A DNA stretch of 64,000 bases from Lantana camara (Eukaryota > Streptophyta > Magnoliopsida > Lamiales > Verbenaceae). Of the stretch, positions 47,756 to 59,851 are shown one piece after another (the stretch's first letter is position 1; every line of letters starts with the position of its first letter). The DNA lies in the NCBI GenBank assembly GCA_037501455.1, contig CM074858.1:80202501-80266500 (forward strand). The letters are read 5' to 3'. The translations under genes and the position numbers were made by a program. The notes beneath the pieces are model-generated. The model had not been told where the DNA came from. It searched no databases and worked only from the letters and a program-made list of their open reading frames with translations.

Positions 47756-48917
47756 TGTTGGGATTAGTGCCCTGAAAATGCAATTATATTATAAATATTT
47801 TGGATTGATAAAACTGAAATTATTACAAGTTATGAATATTTTACGTATTTAATAATTAATGACGTGTGATGGTAATTTTATATGAAATGTGTTTCATCGT
47901 AAAAGACTTTAAATATCAAAATCACGTGTCATTAAAGTTCTAGTCGGTATGATATGAAAATGTTCTTATCAAGACTATAATGTGTTATATAAGATGATTA
48001 GTCTTCCGTCATAGGGAAATGAAGTTTCCAGTTATAACACATTGATGATTTTCAATGGGATTGGAAACATCGAACTGGATCACTGAGATTATTCATTTTA
48101 TACTGTTATCTAAAATGAACAAAAATCTCGGGAAGCATTGGACTCTTAATCCTGGAAGTGTTTCGACTTTAGGCATGTACTATTAATCACTCTGATGTAC
48201 TCAAAAGTGAGGTCTCAGTAATGGGTGGCCAAACTACTTTGTGCATTTGGTGATTGCATGAAATGTGCTAAAGAGTAATACTGATCGAGGAATATGTGGC
48301 CTTGCTGGAAGGTTAAAAGATATCCCTGAAAAAGATTTACAAAAGTTAGAATTAACACTTTGACTAAAGTACTTCGTGTGTGTGTCACCAAAGTTGTATG
48401 TTGAATGCGTTTCACATACAGGGAATTTGGACTTAACACGAATTAAGAAATGTCATAATGGAAGTGAAAAATAAATGATAGTAGTATTGATTTATTTTTC
48501 ATAGATATGTACACGGAGGAGTAAAATACAAAATTATTCTAGATGAAGAAATTCGTGAATAATTTAATTAATTTTAGAGTGCTACAATGTTTATTTAGTG
48601 GGATTAAATATTGTTAAATGGTAATCAATTATTATCATGAGATGGTAATAGATTGACCCGTTTGGAGCTAATTAATTAGTACTGCAGGTCCCCCTGCAAG
48701 CCCCAACAAAGACCCAAAGAGAAAATATTAAAACGAGAGAGTGAAATTAATTTTCACAGTGTTTGAAAATATCTAAAAGATATATTTTAAGAAAATAAAT
48801 CAAATTTCAAAGAATTGGACATATCCGGAATTTCACTTTGGAGAAAATGAAAATTTTCAAAAAAAAAAAGATAAAAAATTTTGCTGACGTGGCAAGTGAT
48901 GACGTATTAGCTGACGT
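47756..48917 (+). mobile_element. Host LTR-like element, copy 2, segment 1
   Basis: It starts TGTTGGGATTAGTGCCC, a common copia LTR start, and runs collinear with copy 1 from 47995. Near the break it has ACGT-core repeats (GCTGACGTGGC, GATGACGT, GCTGACGT). The segment ends in GACGT (48913-48917), the left target duplication of the inserted element. Copia class is inferred from the terminus only. Confidence 0.75.
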
Positions 48918-49846
48918 TGTAACGCCCTGTTTTTCAGTTTAAATAATGTGGCGTATTTGTTTATAAATTGCGCGATTTAATTATTTAATTATATGATTAC
49001 TTGTTCATAAGTGTTTTTATTTGATTTAAACTATAAACTATTAATATTTACTTTAATTCATTTTATTTCTACTTTGATATTTAGTGTTAAATTCTTAATT
49101 AAGGTTTTGTGTTACCTTAACTATTTCGGTAATTTCGTTAATTAATTTCAACATGTTATAAGTTGGCTTTAAATTATTTAATATGGAATTTGAGTTTTAG
49201 TAAGTCATTTATAATAATATGAATTCGTTCATGCGCATGAGTGTTCTAATTGTGCTTCGTTTATATATGTAATGATATCGGATTGGTATGAAAATTCAGT
49301 ATGTCGTAAATATATGTGTTATGAACGTGCCTATGTGCTCGGTTTATGTTTTCGGATTCAATTGACGTGTTTATGAATTTAATTTTGATTGTGGAACCAA
49401 ATCGGGGGCTAACGAGCAATTAGCGCACCCTTGGTTCCGTACGTGATATCTTGAGCTCGGGAATTCGGATTCGAATTCCGTCAACTCCGTTGCCTTCGTA
49501 TCGACGATTCGGAGACAATGGAACAAGCCTCATACCTTTTTGAAATCATTAAGACCTCTGAAATCCAACCGTAACGGACAACTCATGCAAGAAGAGCTCT
49601 TCATGTTGACTAGTCTCCTTGGTGGGACCCTTTTTACTTAACCAAACATAACCAAAGATTAACCATGACTTATCTACCTTGAGTTAAGCCCTTTCTCTCC
49701 TCTTTATCTCTGAAAACCGAACCATATGCCTCCATTTCCAGCTGCACCTGATCGAGAGAAGGGAGAAGAGGAGAAAGGAAGAAAACCTTGGCCATCCTTT
49801 GTGATTTTGAGCTCAAATCACCATTTTTCTTCACCAAAACTTCAAG

Positions 49847-52756
49847 GTATGAATATTTATGTCTTCTCTACTCACTTATTCTTGATTTCATCTATTTAAA
49901 ACATGATTTGGATCAGATTTGATTAGGGTTTGAATGTTGGGTTTTGTATGAACTTTTGGGGATTTTTGCTCTAGTGACCTATATGTTGGTGTGGCTGAAT
50001 TTCTTGCTTATATGTGATCATATGAACTTGTTTCTTGGCTTATTTCTTTCCTAACTCATAGTATATGATGTTAGGAGGATTTCATCTCTTGCTCCTTTTA
50101 TAAAATTATGAGTTATGGAGCTTCAAACTTGATGATCTACTTGATTCCCCTGTTTTGTGACCGTTGTGTGAAATTTGGTGTTGTTGCATGATCATATGGC
50201 CTCCATTTCGTGTGAAAATGCATGGAGTTGATGTACACTCATTGTTCGATATGTTATCCTTCATGCTTTAAGTATTTGGTTCCACTTGAAGCCTCAAAAT
50301 CGCAAGACATGGCCTGTTCTTATGCATGATCTTTAACAGATTTGTTGCTGTTGCCTATGCGTGGTTGTTGGTCACCCTAATGTGCTTTAAATTGTACCAT
50401 TTTGCATAGATATGATGTATATTAGTTGTTTTGTATGTTAGCATGCATGCCCCAAAGTTTCAGATCCAAACTCAACCCCTAAGTACTTGAACAAGGCATG
50501 ATTGAACAATTGATCCTTTATGTACGGTTTTTGGCGACCCAGTTTTGTTGCGTGGATTCGATGATCTTAACGTGTGATTTAGCTTTTGCACTCTAAATGA
50601 AAAATGTTCATAACATGCCAAATATGCTGCATATTAAGTTTCAGAGCATTTGGAGTTCATTTGATATGCTTTTGGATTGAGTTTGTAAGGGATCAGCTTT
50701 GCCGGAAAAACCTTGTAAACGGTTTTGGTTCTATACCGTGACACCCCCGTGTCACATTTACTCATAAGAGTGAGACACGGGCGTGTCACACCCTCTGATC
50801 AGTTCTGTACTGAGCCACGCCCGTGGCTCAGTTTGGCTAAGGGAGGTGACACCCCCGTGTCACTTCCCATGCGCAGTCTTCGTTACTTCCTCTTCGGTTT
50901 TTGATTTGTTTCCCCTCCTTAATGACTTTATCTCCCTTTATGTTGAACTATGAACTTGTTGTACTATGTGTTAGGAGTATTTTGGTTTAATTTCATGGCA
51001 TTTGGATGTGTTATAAGCATGCTTTTACTTAATGCCGGTTATGGGTGTTTATGTGTCGTTTATGAATCGCCTCGCTTATTTTCTATATCTTATCACTTCT
51101 TCTTGTTGCCCAACCTTGAATATATGCTATGTTATGTAATATGAAGTATATGGTAACTTTATGGAAGAGCTTGAACATGTTCTGTGCCCTTATTTGGATT
51201 CTTGAATTATTGGATTGGAAGTATGAATTGAATGATTTATGATTGAACAAGTGAATAAATTGGTTATATGATTTTCATGACTTAATATGATCTTTATGCC
51301 TTCATATCATGCTTGAGCATTGCCGTGCGTCATATGTGGTTCATTTAAAGTCTTGAGTCTCACGAACACGTCTTGTGGTCTTTTGTACAGTTTGTCTCCA
51401 GGGTGGAGAGCTTTTGATCATTCAAGCACTTGATAACTCGTTCCTTGTTTCATCACGGTTAAGGTGAGGGTGGTTTTCGTTTTAGCTATGTAACAAACCC
51501 TACAACCCTTATGTGAAAAGCTTTGGCCAAAACCTTATGATTATATATATATGGTTTTCAAATGAAGTTATCGAGTAAATTCTTCTGAGTTATATGTATG
51601 AGCGTACATAAGCTTAAAAATGGTTTTGTAACGAGGCTATGCTCCAAACCGTGTGTCTTCATGCTAGCTATGGATTAGGATGACACGGAGAGGTACGTAT
51701 ATAGCATATGCCGAATTACACGGTAAGGTATGATTTCTTATAGTATGTATCATATGTATGTATTGATATGTTTGGCGAGATTATGTAAAGATGTTATGTT
51801 CACGGGCCCCGGGACGTAGTATATGTGGCTAACCGAGGAAGCAAGGGCTGACGGGGATCCCATATACTAGTCCCACTATTTAAACAGCGGTACTGGACCT
51901 CGTCAGGAGATTGGCGGGGAAAGGGAGCTGAGTGCCATCTGGGGAGTCATGTAACCCCTTTTGGTCAAAGACAGGGTGGTCGGGCCTTGCAAACCCACCA
52001 CCAACCCGGAGGAAGAAGGTTGGAATTAATTATAATTGAATGATTGATTGACTGATTGATTATCGATTGATAGGCACTGTGCGGGAAGGCCGGGAATCGG
52101 ATTGCCCAAACAATATATTTAGGACTTGATTTATGGTCTGCCTGTATTATGATATATTGCATGATCACCTAATCAATATATTATTGATAATTGTCGTACA
52201 CGGTCGGAGTTGGTTGGAGATTGTGCACGCTCCCTCGCCGAGCCTTATATTTATGTATGATTTATGATGGTAATGAAACTAAGATGTTTTAGTCGTAAAA
52301 TCCGAGCGTTGTTTATCTATTTTCTTGCCTTTTTGGGAACTAAGTTCAAATAAAACCTTGCTCGGGATTTATGACTTGCATGTGCATGTTTTATATATAT
52401 TTATCGCTCCTGCTCACTCAGTCTTCTAGAGACTGACCCTCTCCCTCCCCAACACTTTAGTGTGCAGGTTTGGCTCTGATTTCGGGCTAGGCGGAGGTTT
52501 GGAGTTTTAAGTGGGTCGAGTTGTGCTAGGAGAGTCTCTGCATTCTCATCTGTATTGGAATTATGTATAACTCATTTCAGTTATGTCACGAAATTTGATA
52601 CCTATGTATTTATTATGACATTGTTAGTGAATTGCTCTTACGGGGTATTGTTATGTTTTAAAAGAGGCCTGAAGAGCCCAAATTCCGTTTATGATTGTTA
52701 TGATTGAACTTTGGCTTTGTTATGCATTATACTTTGTGGATTGGTTTTCATTGCAG
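49847..52756 (+). other. Candidate intron inside the gypsy-like LTR
   Basis: GTATGAATATT donor and TTGGTTTTCATTGCAG acceptor enclose 2,910 nt. The downstream block GGTCTAGCTCCGCCTGGCTTAGG matches the block after the equivalent acceptor in the array LTR (GGTCTAGACCGCCTAGCTT). If spliced, a leader started in the LTR joins directly to the primer-site region. The copy in the 3' LTR is at 56801-59710. Confidence 0.4.
50738..50863. repeat. Palindromic hairpin cluster in the gypsy-like 5' LTR
   Basis: Four hairpins: GTGACAC-CCCC-GTGTCAC (50738-50755), GTGAGACACG/CGTGTCACAC (50770-50791, 9 of 10 pairs), a perfect 10-bp stem CTGAGCCACG/CGTGGCTCAG around CC (50810-50831), and GTGACAC-CCCC-GTGTCAC again (50846-50863). 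The core CACG..CGTG is shared while outer stem bases differ. Repeated at 57692-57817 in the 3' LTR. Confidence 0.9.
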
Positions 52757-52905
52757 GGTCTAGCTCCGCCTGGCTTAGGAAAGTTTTATGTGTGTCTCCC
52801 GTTCGCTAGGGTTCGATACGGGTGCGGATTTACTATTTCGTTACTCGTGTTGAGCCTTGGTGCGGGGGATGTGGTGCCTCACGTGCGGGGTGCTACATCC
52901 TTAAG

Positions 52906-52923
52906 TGGTATCAGAGCCCGGTT
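52906..52923 (+). other. Primer-binding site of the large-LTR element
   Basis: TGGTATCAGAGCCCGGTT lies 8 nt after the 5' LTR; initiator tRNA-Met type. It gives plus orientation. Confidence 0.93.
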
Positions 52924-55650
52924 GCAAAACCAGTGTTCTTGAGTCGTGTCGGAGTCAGTTTAAGTCGAACGGCATAGGGACTATGTGATATTGTGTGCAT
53001 TGCATCGATCTTGAATATGGAATTTGGATTCTCTTAAGAATTTTGTTGAATCACTTGTTGCATCTTATACGGATTCTTGTCTTTCGTATCGAATATGTGT
53101 CATGAGCATGCACTAATCGCATGCATCTATTCTTGAAGTAAGCTGTGATTTATAGGTTATAAAGATACTATCAAACCCTGGTCAAGTTCTACGGCAAAGA
53201 AGATCGATTGCAAACTCTCTGAGACTTCCCAAATGGAGCTAGAGTCAAGGATGAGGATTCGGGATGGGAAGATTGAATCTAGAGATGCGATGGCAGAGAG
53301 ACATTTGGTGAAATCGGAATAGGAGATAATCATGGGATTGTTGGGACTCAGAAGACTAAATTATGAGAGTCTGCTACTTGGAGTGTTTTAATTGGATTCA
53401 GCAAGATCTGTCAACCTAAAGAATGAAGTGAACGAGCCTTGAAGATATTTTGATCCCGGATGAGATCGTTGAAGAGGTCTCAATAGTTAGGAGAGACCCA
53501 GATAAAAAGGGGCCCGGTAGGAGCTGTGTACCTGGGGTCGACAAGAAGGATTTCTGATTAAGCCTATTGAATTGAAATTAAGTCTGTCGAAGTTAAGATC
53601 GGGAAGAATTGGACTTGGGTGTTCTGGATTTTGATCATGATGGGAAACTCATAATCAATAGTCACGGTAATCTTAAGCAAGGGGTTGAGTGGGAGATGAG
53701 CTTGTTCTTCCAAAACCCAAGCTGAATTGCCATGTTGTGAAGTAAAATGGAAGATATGAAGCAACAAATGGAAATGGTAAAGAAAGGCAATCACTCCTTG
53801 AAAGGAAATCATGCGCTCAAATGTAAGCAGTTGGAGGTGAATTGAACTTTCTAAAAGGGTAAGTGCGGGTTTCTTGATTGAGACGACGATTAGAAGTAAA
53901 GGTCGAATTTGGAGAATAAATTGGATGTTAACTCCGTGGAAGTGGAAGATACAAGTTGATTTATAAAGATGCATGGGAATCTCGAAGACCGTGGGAAAGG
54001 CAAGGAATAATTACCAAGTCAAAGTAACCGCGGGACTTGGAGTAACAAGGAAAAGCTGTCGAGCTAACTACTTACCTCATTGGTGACAGGTTCCAAAGCA
54101 TTCATAGCACGTGCATCATATTTTGCATTAATTATTTATTCTCTTGATCTTATGTTATTCGTGCATTTCTAATTGGTTTTGTTGCGCTAATGTGTGGTAT
54201 AATTGCTTGGTGTAAACGTGACACATGCATTGCCATCTTTACCCAACATGCATTTTAGTGTTTACTCGATAGGAAGTCCTTTCGTCTCAACTATCAAGTA
54301 TCAGTTCAATCCAGCTGCATCTGAGTTATGAGGAAGAGAAATGGGATTTACTCATCGAGAATTTCGATAAAAGAAGAATCAATGGAGTTCAACCCGGGAC
54401 AACAGAAATTTAAGGGGGAGAGCACAACCGAAGAACAAATTGGACGATTGAAAAGGTGCTCGAAGAAATGTTTTAGTGGGAATGACGAAATTACAAATTT
54501 AGGAAGACCTGGAAGTCCTATTAGTGATGACCGGAGATAACTAAGGTGGCGTGGATGGTTAAGTGTTAAGAGGAGAACTAAGTTATTAAATTCGGGTTGA
54601 AGTCCATCATTAGGAATGAAGGAAATGGTTTGAAGAATGTTCCTATGTGTGGAACATGGATCTGGAGATAACAGAATTATAAGGGAGCGTCTGGAAACTC
54701 CTAAGTCAGAATTGACAAGAGAGAGTGTCGAATCAAGTTGGTATATGATGGAATGATGGCGATCACGAGTAATCTAATAGGGTACAAAGAAGGGGTTCAA
54801 TAATGACACTATTATTAAGTTCTCGGTTAGTCCCACGATACTGCGGAAGGAAATCTAAGAAGAAGCCAAACCGGGAAAAGGTGACCATTGGAGGATTTAC
54901 ATCAAACAACAAGAATCATCAAGAACATTCTATCTTCAATACAAGAAATGTGGAGCCTGATGCCGAATGTAACCTTAAGGGGGTAAAAGGGAATGAATGG
55001 ATAATTTGCGCGGAAGATGGGAAGAGGATTCATGTTAAGGTAGATCCTAATGACGAATACCTCTAGGTAGGGATTGAATCGTCAAGGTGGTCGGGGGTAG
55101 TCATTCTTGAGGATATTTTAAACTCTAATATGAGTAAGATAGTAGCTATGGATCTAACATTGAGACAGATGGTCTAAGGATATTCGGGGAGGTCAAGCTC
55201 GGTTAATTAAAAAGGATTGGATGGTCGAACGAAGATTGTGGGAAATGGTGAAGATTGGAAATAGTACAAGTCAAAAGGGGGTTAAGAGTATGGTCCTTAA
55301 AAAGGATTGATCAATAGCTTCACCGGGGAACCCTGAAGAGGTCCAAGACAAGCTGGACACTGAGTTACATTCAGGACAGATCACATCTTGGACAATGACA
55401 ATTCACACTTTGAAATTTTGCAACTACGGTGAACGGTACTTATAGCATTCATGATACATGCATTCATGCAAATTTAACTTTTATAATTCTTATGTTAGGT
55501 GCTTTGATGTGTAATGTGTTAAATTACTTGGAATAATTGGAAATCAATATGGGAGATATTTGTTACTTACTTTGGGTGCCTTACGTGATTTAAATTTGGT
55601 TTGCGTGAGTTGCTTGGGAGTATTGGAGACTTCCTTGCTTTATTTTCGGT

Positions 55651-55813
55651 TAAGAGACGGGGATTCTCTTATTTTTGTTTGAGAGACGGGGTACTCTCTT
55701 TGCTTGCGAGAGACGGGGTTCTCTCATTGTTGTTGGAGAGACGGGGTTCTCTCATTGCTGCTCGAGAGACGGGGCTCTCTCCTTGTTGTTTGTGAGAGAC
55801 GGGGAATCTCTCA
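55651..55813 (+). repeat. Six-unit hairpin array with conserved CGGGG loop
   Basis: Units of about 28 bp, each a stem around CGGGG: TAAGAGA/TCTCTTA (55651-55671), GAGAGA/TCTCTT (55681-55700), GAGAGA/TCTCTC (55708-55725, 55736-55753, 55764-55781) and TGAGAGA/TCTCTCA (55793-55813). The first and last units change both sides of the same pair (A-T against G-C), so pairing is kept. A further palindrome GAATCC-GAGGAC-GGATTC follows at about 55836-55853, before the polypurine tract. Confidence 0.88.
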
Positions 55814-55857
55814 ATGTTTGATTTCAAGCGTGTTTGAATCCGAGGACGGATTCTTTT

Positions 55858-55871
55858 TAAGGGGGAGAGAT
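55858..55871 (+). other. Polypurine tract of the large-LTR element
   Basis: AAGGGGGAGAGAT precedes the 3' LTR start TGTAACGCCCCG. Confidence 0.9.
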
Positions 55872-58800
55872 TGTAACGCCCCGTTTTTCAGTTTAAATAA
55901 TGTGGCGTATTTGTTTATAAATTGCGCGATTTAATTATTTAATTATATGATTACTTGTTCATAAGTGTTTTTATTTGATTTAAACTATAAACTATTAATA
56001 TTTACTTTAATTCATTTTATTTCTACTTTGATATTTAGTGTTAAATTCTTAATTAAGGTTTTGTGTTACCTTAACTATTTCGGTAATTTCGTTAATTAAT
56101 TTCAACATGTTATAAGTTGGCTTTAAATTATTTAATATGGAATTTGAGTTTTAGTAAGTCATTTATAATAATATGAATTCGTTCATGCGCATGAGTGTTC
56201 TAATTGTGCTTCGTTTATATATGTAATGATATCGGATTGGTATGAAAATTCAGTATGTCGTAAATATATGTGTTATGAACGTGCCTATGTGCTCGGTTTA
56301 TGTTTTCGGATTCAATTGACGTGTTTATGAATTTAATTTTGATTGTGGAACCAAATCGGGGGCTAACGAGCAATTAGCGCACCCTTGGTTCCGTACGTGA
56401 TATCTTGAGCTCGGGAATTCGGATTCGAATTCCGTCAACTCCGTTGCCTTCGTATCGATGATTCGGAGACAATGGAACAAGCCTCATACCTTTTTGAAAT
56501 CATTAAGACCTCGGAAATCCAACCGTAACGGACAACTCATGCAAGAAGAGCTCTTCATGTTGACTAGTCTCCTTGGTGGGACCCTTTTTACTTAACCAAA
56601 CATAACCAAAGATTAACCATGACTTATCTACCTTGAGTTAAGCCCTTTCTCTCCTCTTTATCTCTGAAAACCGAACCATATGCCTCCATTTCCAGCTGCA
56701 CCTGATCGAGAGAAGGGAGAAGAGGAGAAAGGAAGAAAACCTTGGCCATCCTTTGTGATTTTGAGCTCAAATCACCATTTTTCTTCACCAAAACTTCAAG
56801 GTATGAATATTTATGTCTTCTCTACTCACTTATTCTTGATTTCATCTATTTAAAACATGATTTGGATCAGATTTGATTAGGGTTTGAATGTTGGGTTTTG
56901 TATGAACTTTTGGGGATTTTTGCTCTAGTGACCTATATGTTGGTGTGGCTGAATTTCTTGCTTATATGTGATCATATGAACTTGTTTCTTGGCTTATTTC
57001 TTTCCTAACTCATAGTATATGATGTTAGGAGGATTTCATCTCTTGCTCCTTTTATAAAATTATGAGTTATGGAGCTTCAAACTTGATGATCTACTTGATT
57101 CCCCTGTTTTGTGACCGTTGTGTGAAATTTGGTGTTGTTGCATGATCATATGGCCTCCATTTCGTGTGAAAATGCATGGAGTTGATGTACACTCATTGTT
57201 CGATATGTTATCCTTCATGCTTTAAGTATTTGGTTCCACTTGAAGCCTCAAAATCGCAAGACATGGCCTGTTCTTATGCATGATCTTTAACAGATTTGTT
57301 GCTGTTGCCTATGCGTGGTTGTTGGTCACCCTAATGTGCTTTAAATTGTACCATTTTGCATAGATATGATGTATATTAGTTGTTTTGTATGTTAGCATGC
57401 ATGCCCCAAAGTTTCAGATCCAAACTCAACCCCTAAGTACTTGAACAAGGCATGATTGAACAATTGATCCTTTATGTACGGTTTTTGGCGACCCAGTTTT
57501 GTTGCGTGGATTCGATGATCTTAACGTGTGATTTAGCTTTTGCACTCTAAATGAAAAATGTTCATAACATGCCAAATATGCTGCATATTAAGTTTCAGAT
57601 CATTTGTAGTTCATTTGATATGCTTTTGGATTGAGTTTGTAAGGGATCAGCTTTGCCGGAAAAACCTTGTAAACGGTTTTGGTTCTGTACCGTGACACCC
57701 CCGTGTCACATTTACTCATAAGAGTGAGACACGGGCGTGTCACACCCTCTGCTCAGTTCTGTACTGAGCCACGCCCGTGGCTCAGTTTGGCTAAGGGAGG
57801 TGACACCCCCGTGTCACTTCCCATGCGCAGTCTTCGTTACTTCCTCTTCGGTTTTTGATTTGTTTCCCCTCCTTAATGACTTTATCTCCCTTTATGTTGA
57901 ACTATGAACTTGTTGTACTATGTGTTAGGAGTATTTTGGTTTAATTTCATGGCATTTGGATGTGTTATAAGCATGCTTTTACTTAATGCCGGTTATGGGT
58001 GTTTATGTGTCGTTTATGAATCGCCTCGCTTATTTTCTATATCTTATCACTTCTTCTTGTTGCCCAACCTTGAATATATGCTATGTTATGTAATATGAAG
58101 TATATGGTAACTTTATGGAAGAGCTTGAACATGTTCTGTGCCCTTATTTGGATTCTTGAATTATTGGATTGGAAGTATGAATTGAATGATTTATGATTGA
58201 ACAAGTGAATAAATTGGTTATATGATTTTCATGACTTAATATGATCTTTATGCCTTCATATCATGCTTGAGCATTGCCGTGCGTCATATGTGGTTCATTT
58301 AAAGTCTTGAGTCTCACGAACACGTCTTGTGGTCTTTTGTACAGTTTGTCTCCAGGGTGGAGAGCTTTTGATCGTTCAAGCACTTGATAACTCGTTCCTT
58401 GTTTCATCACGGTTAAGGTGAGGGTGGTTTTCGTTTTAGCTATGTAACAAACCCTACAACCCTTATGTGAAAAGCTTTGGCCAAAACCTTATGATTATAT
58501 ATATATGGTTTTCAAATGAAGTTATCGAGTAAATTCTTCTGAGTTATATGTATGAGCGTACATAAGCTTAAAAATGGTTTTGTAACGAGGCTATGCTCCA
58601 AACCGTGTGTCTTCATGCTAGCTATGGATTAGGATGACACGGAGAGGTACGTATATAGCATATGCCGAATTACACGGTAAGGTATGATTTCTTATAGTAT
58701 GTATCATATGTATGTATTGATATGTTTGGCGAGATTATGTAAAGATGTTATGTTCACGGGCCCCGGGACGTAGTATATGTGGCTAACCGAGGAAGCAAGG

Positions 58801-59851
58801 GCTGACGGGGATCCCATATACTAGTCCCACTATTTAAACAGCGGTACTGGACCTCGTCAGGAGATTGGCGGGGAAAGGGAGCTGAGTGCCATCTGGGGAG
58901 TCATGTAACCCCTTTTGGTCAAAGACAGGGTGGTCGGGCCTTGCAAACCCACCACCAACCCGGAGGAAGAAGGTTGGAATTAATTATAATTGAATGATTG
59001 ATTGACTGATTGATTATCGATTGATAGGCACTGTGCGGGAAGGCCGGGAATCGGATTGCCCAAACAATATATTTAGGACTTGATTTATGGTCTGCCTGTA
59101 TTATGATATATTGCATGATCACCTAATCAATATATTATTGATAATTGTCGTACACGGTCGGAGTTGGTTGGAGATTGTGCACGCTCCCTCGCCGAGCCTT
59201 ATATTTATGTATGATTTATGATGGTAATGAAACTAAGATGTTTTAGTCGTAAAATCCGAGCGTTGTTTATCTATTTTCTTGCCTTTTTGGGAACTAAGTT
59301 CAAATAAAACCTTGCTCGGGATTTATGACTTGCATGTGCATGTTTTATATATATTTATCGCTCCTGCTCACTCAGTCTTCTAGAGACTGACCCTCTCCCT
59401 CCCCAACACTTTAGTGTGCAGGTTTGACTCTGATTTCGGGCTAGGCGGAGGTTTGGAGTTTTAAGTGGGTCGAGTTGTGCTAGGAGAGTCTCTGCATTCT
59501 CATCTGTATTGGAATTATGTATAACTCATTTCAGTTATGTCACGAAATTTGATACCTATGTATTTATTATGACATTGTTAGTGAATTGCTCTTACGGGGT
59601 ATTGTTATGTTTTAAAAGAGGCCTGAAGAGCCCAAATTCCGTTTATGATTGTTATGATTGAACTTTGGCTTTGTTATGCATTATACTTTGTGGATTGGTT
59701 TTCATTGCAGGGTCTAGCTCCGCCTGGCTTAGGAAAGTTTTATGTGTGTCTCCCGTTCGCTAGGGTTCGATACGGGTGCGGATTTACTATTTCGTTACTC
59801 GTGTTGAGCCTTGGTGCGGGGGATGTGGTGCCTCACGTGCAGGGTGCTACA
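55872..59851 (+). mobile_element. 3' LTR of the young gypsy-like large-LTR element
   Basis: 3,980 bp, exactly 6,954 bp from the 5' LTR and of equal length, ending CAGGGTGCTACA followed by GACGT (59852-59856). Carries the same hairpin cluster (57692-57817) and candidate splice sites as its partner. Confidence 0.95.

Larger units (their letters stand above)
48918..52897 (+). mobile_element. 5' LTR of a young gypsy-like large-LTR element
   Basis: 3,980 bp, TGTAACGCCCTG ... GGGGTGCTACA, with GACGT outside. I count about 10 substitutions relative to the 3' LTR (about 0.25%). It contains a GA-rich leader (about 49750-49785), a splice donor CTTCAAG/GTATG at 49847, a hairpin cluster at 50738-50863 and an acceptor TTTCATTGCAG/GG at 52756. 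The short open frames are not coding. Confidence 0.95.
52898..55871 (+). mobile_element. Non-coding interior of the large-LTR element
   Basis: 2,974 bp with a primer site but no recognisable gag or pol; the longest sense frame (54803-55066, 87 codons) resembles nothing I know. Two diverged copies of a roughly 110-bp block (about 54094-54210 and 55440-55530, sharing AGCATTCAT..CATGCA..TCTTATGTTA) are present. The layout is that of a large retrotransposon derivative (LARD). Confidence 0.8.

Noticed and set aside
53564..53974. A 136-codon minus-strand frame in the large-LTR element
   Set aside because: Opposite to the element's sense strand, composition is low-complexity and no motif is visible.
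55651..55813. Plain minisatellite
   Set aside because: It is tandem, but each unit preserves a stem and the end units carry paired changes; reported as a hairpin array instead.
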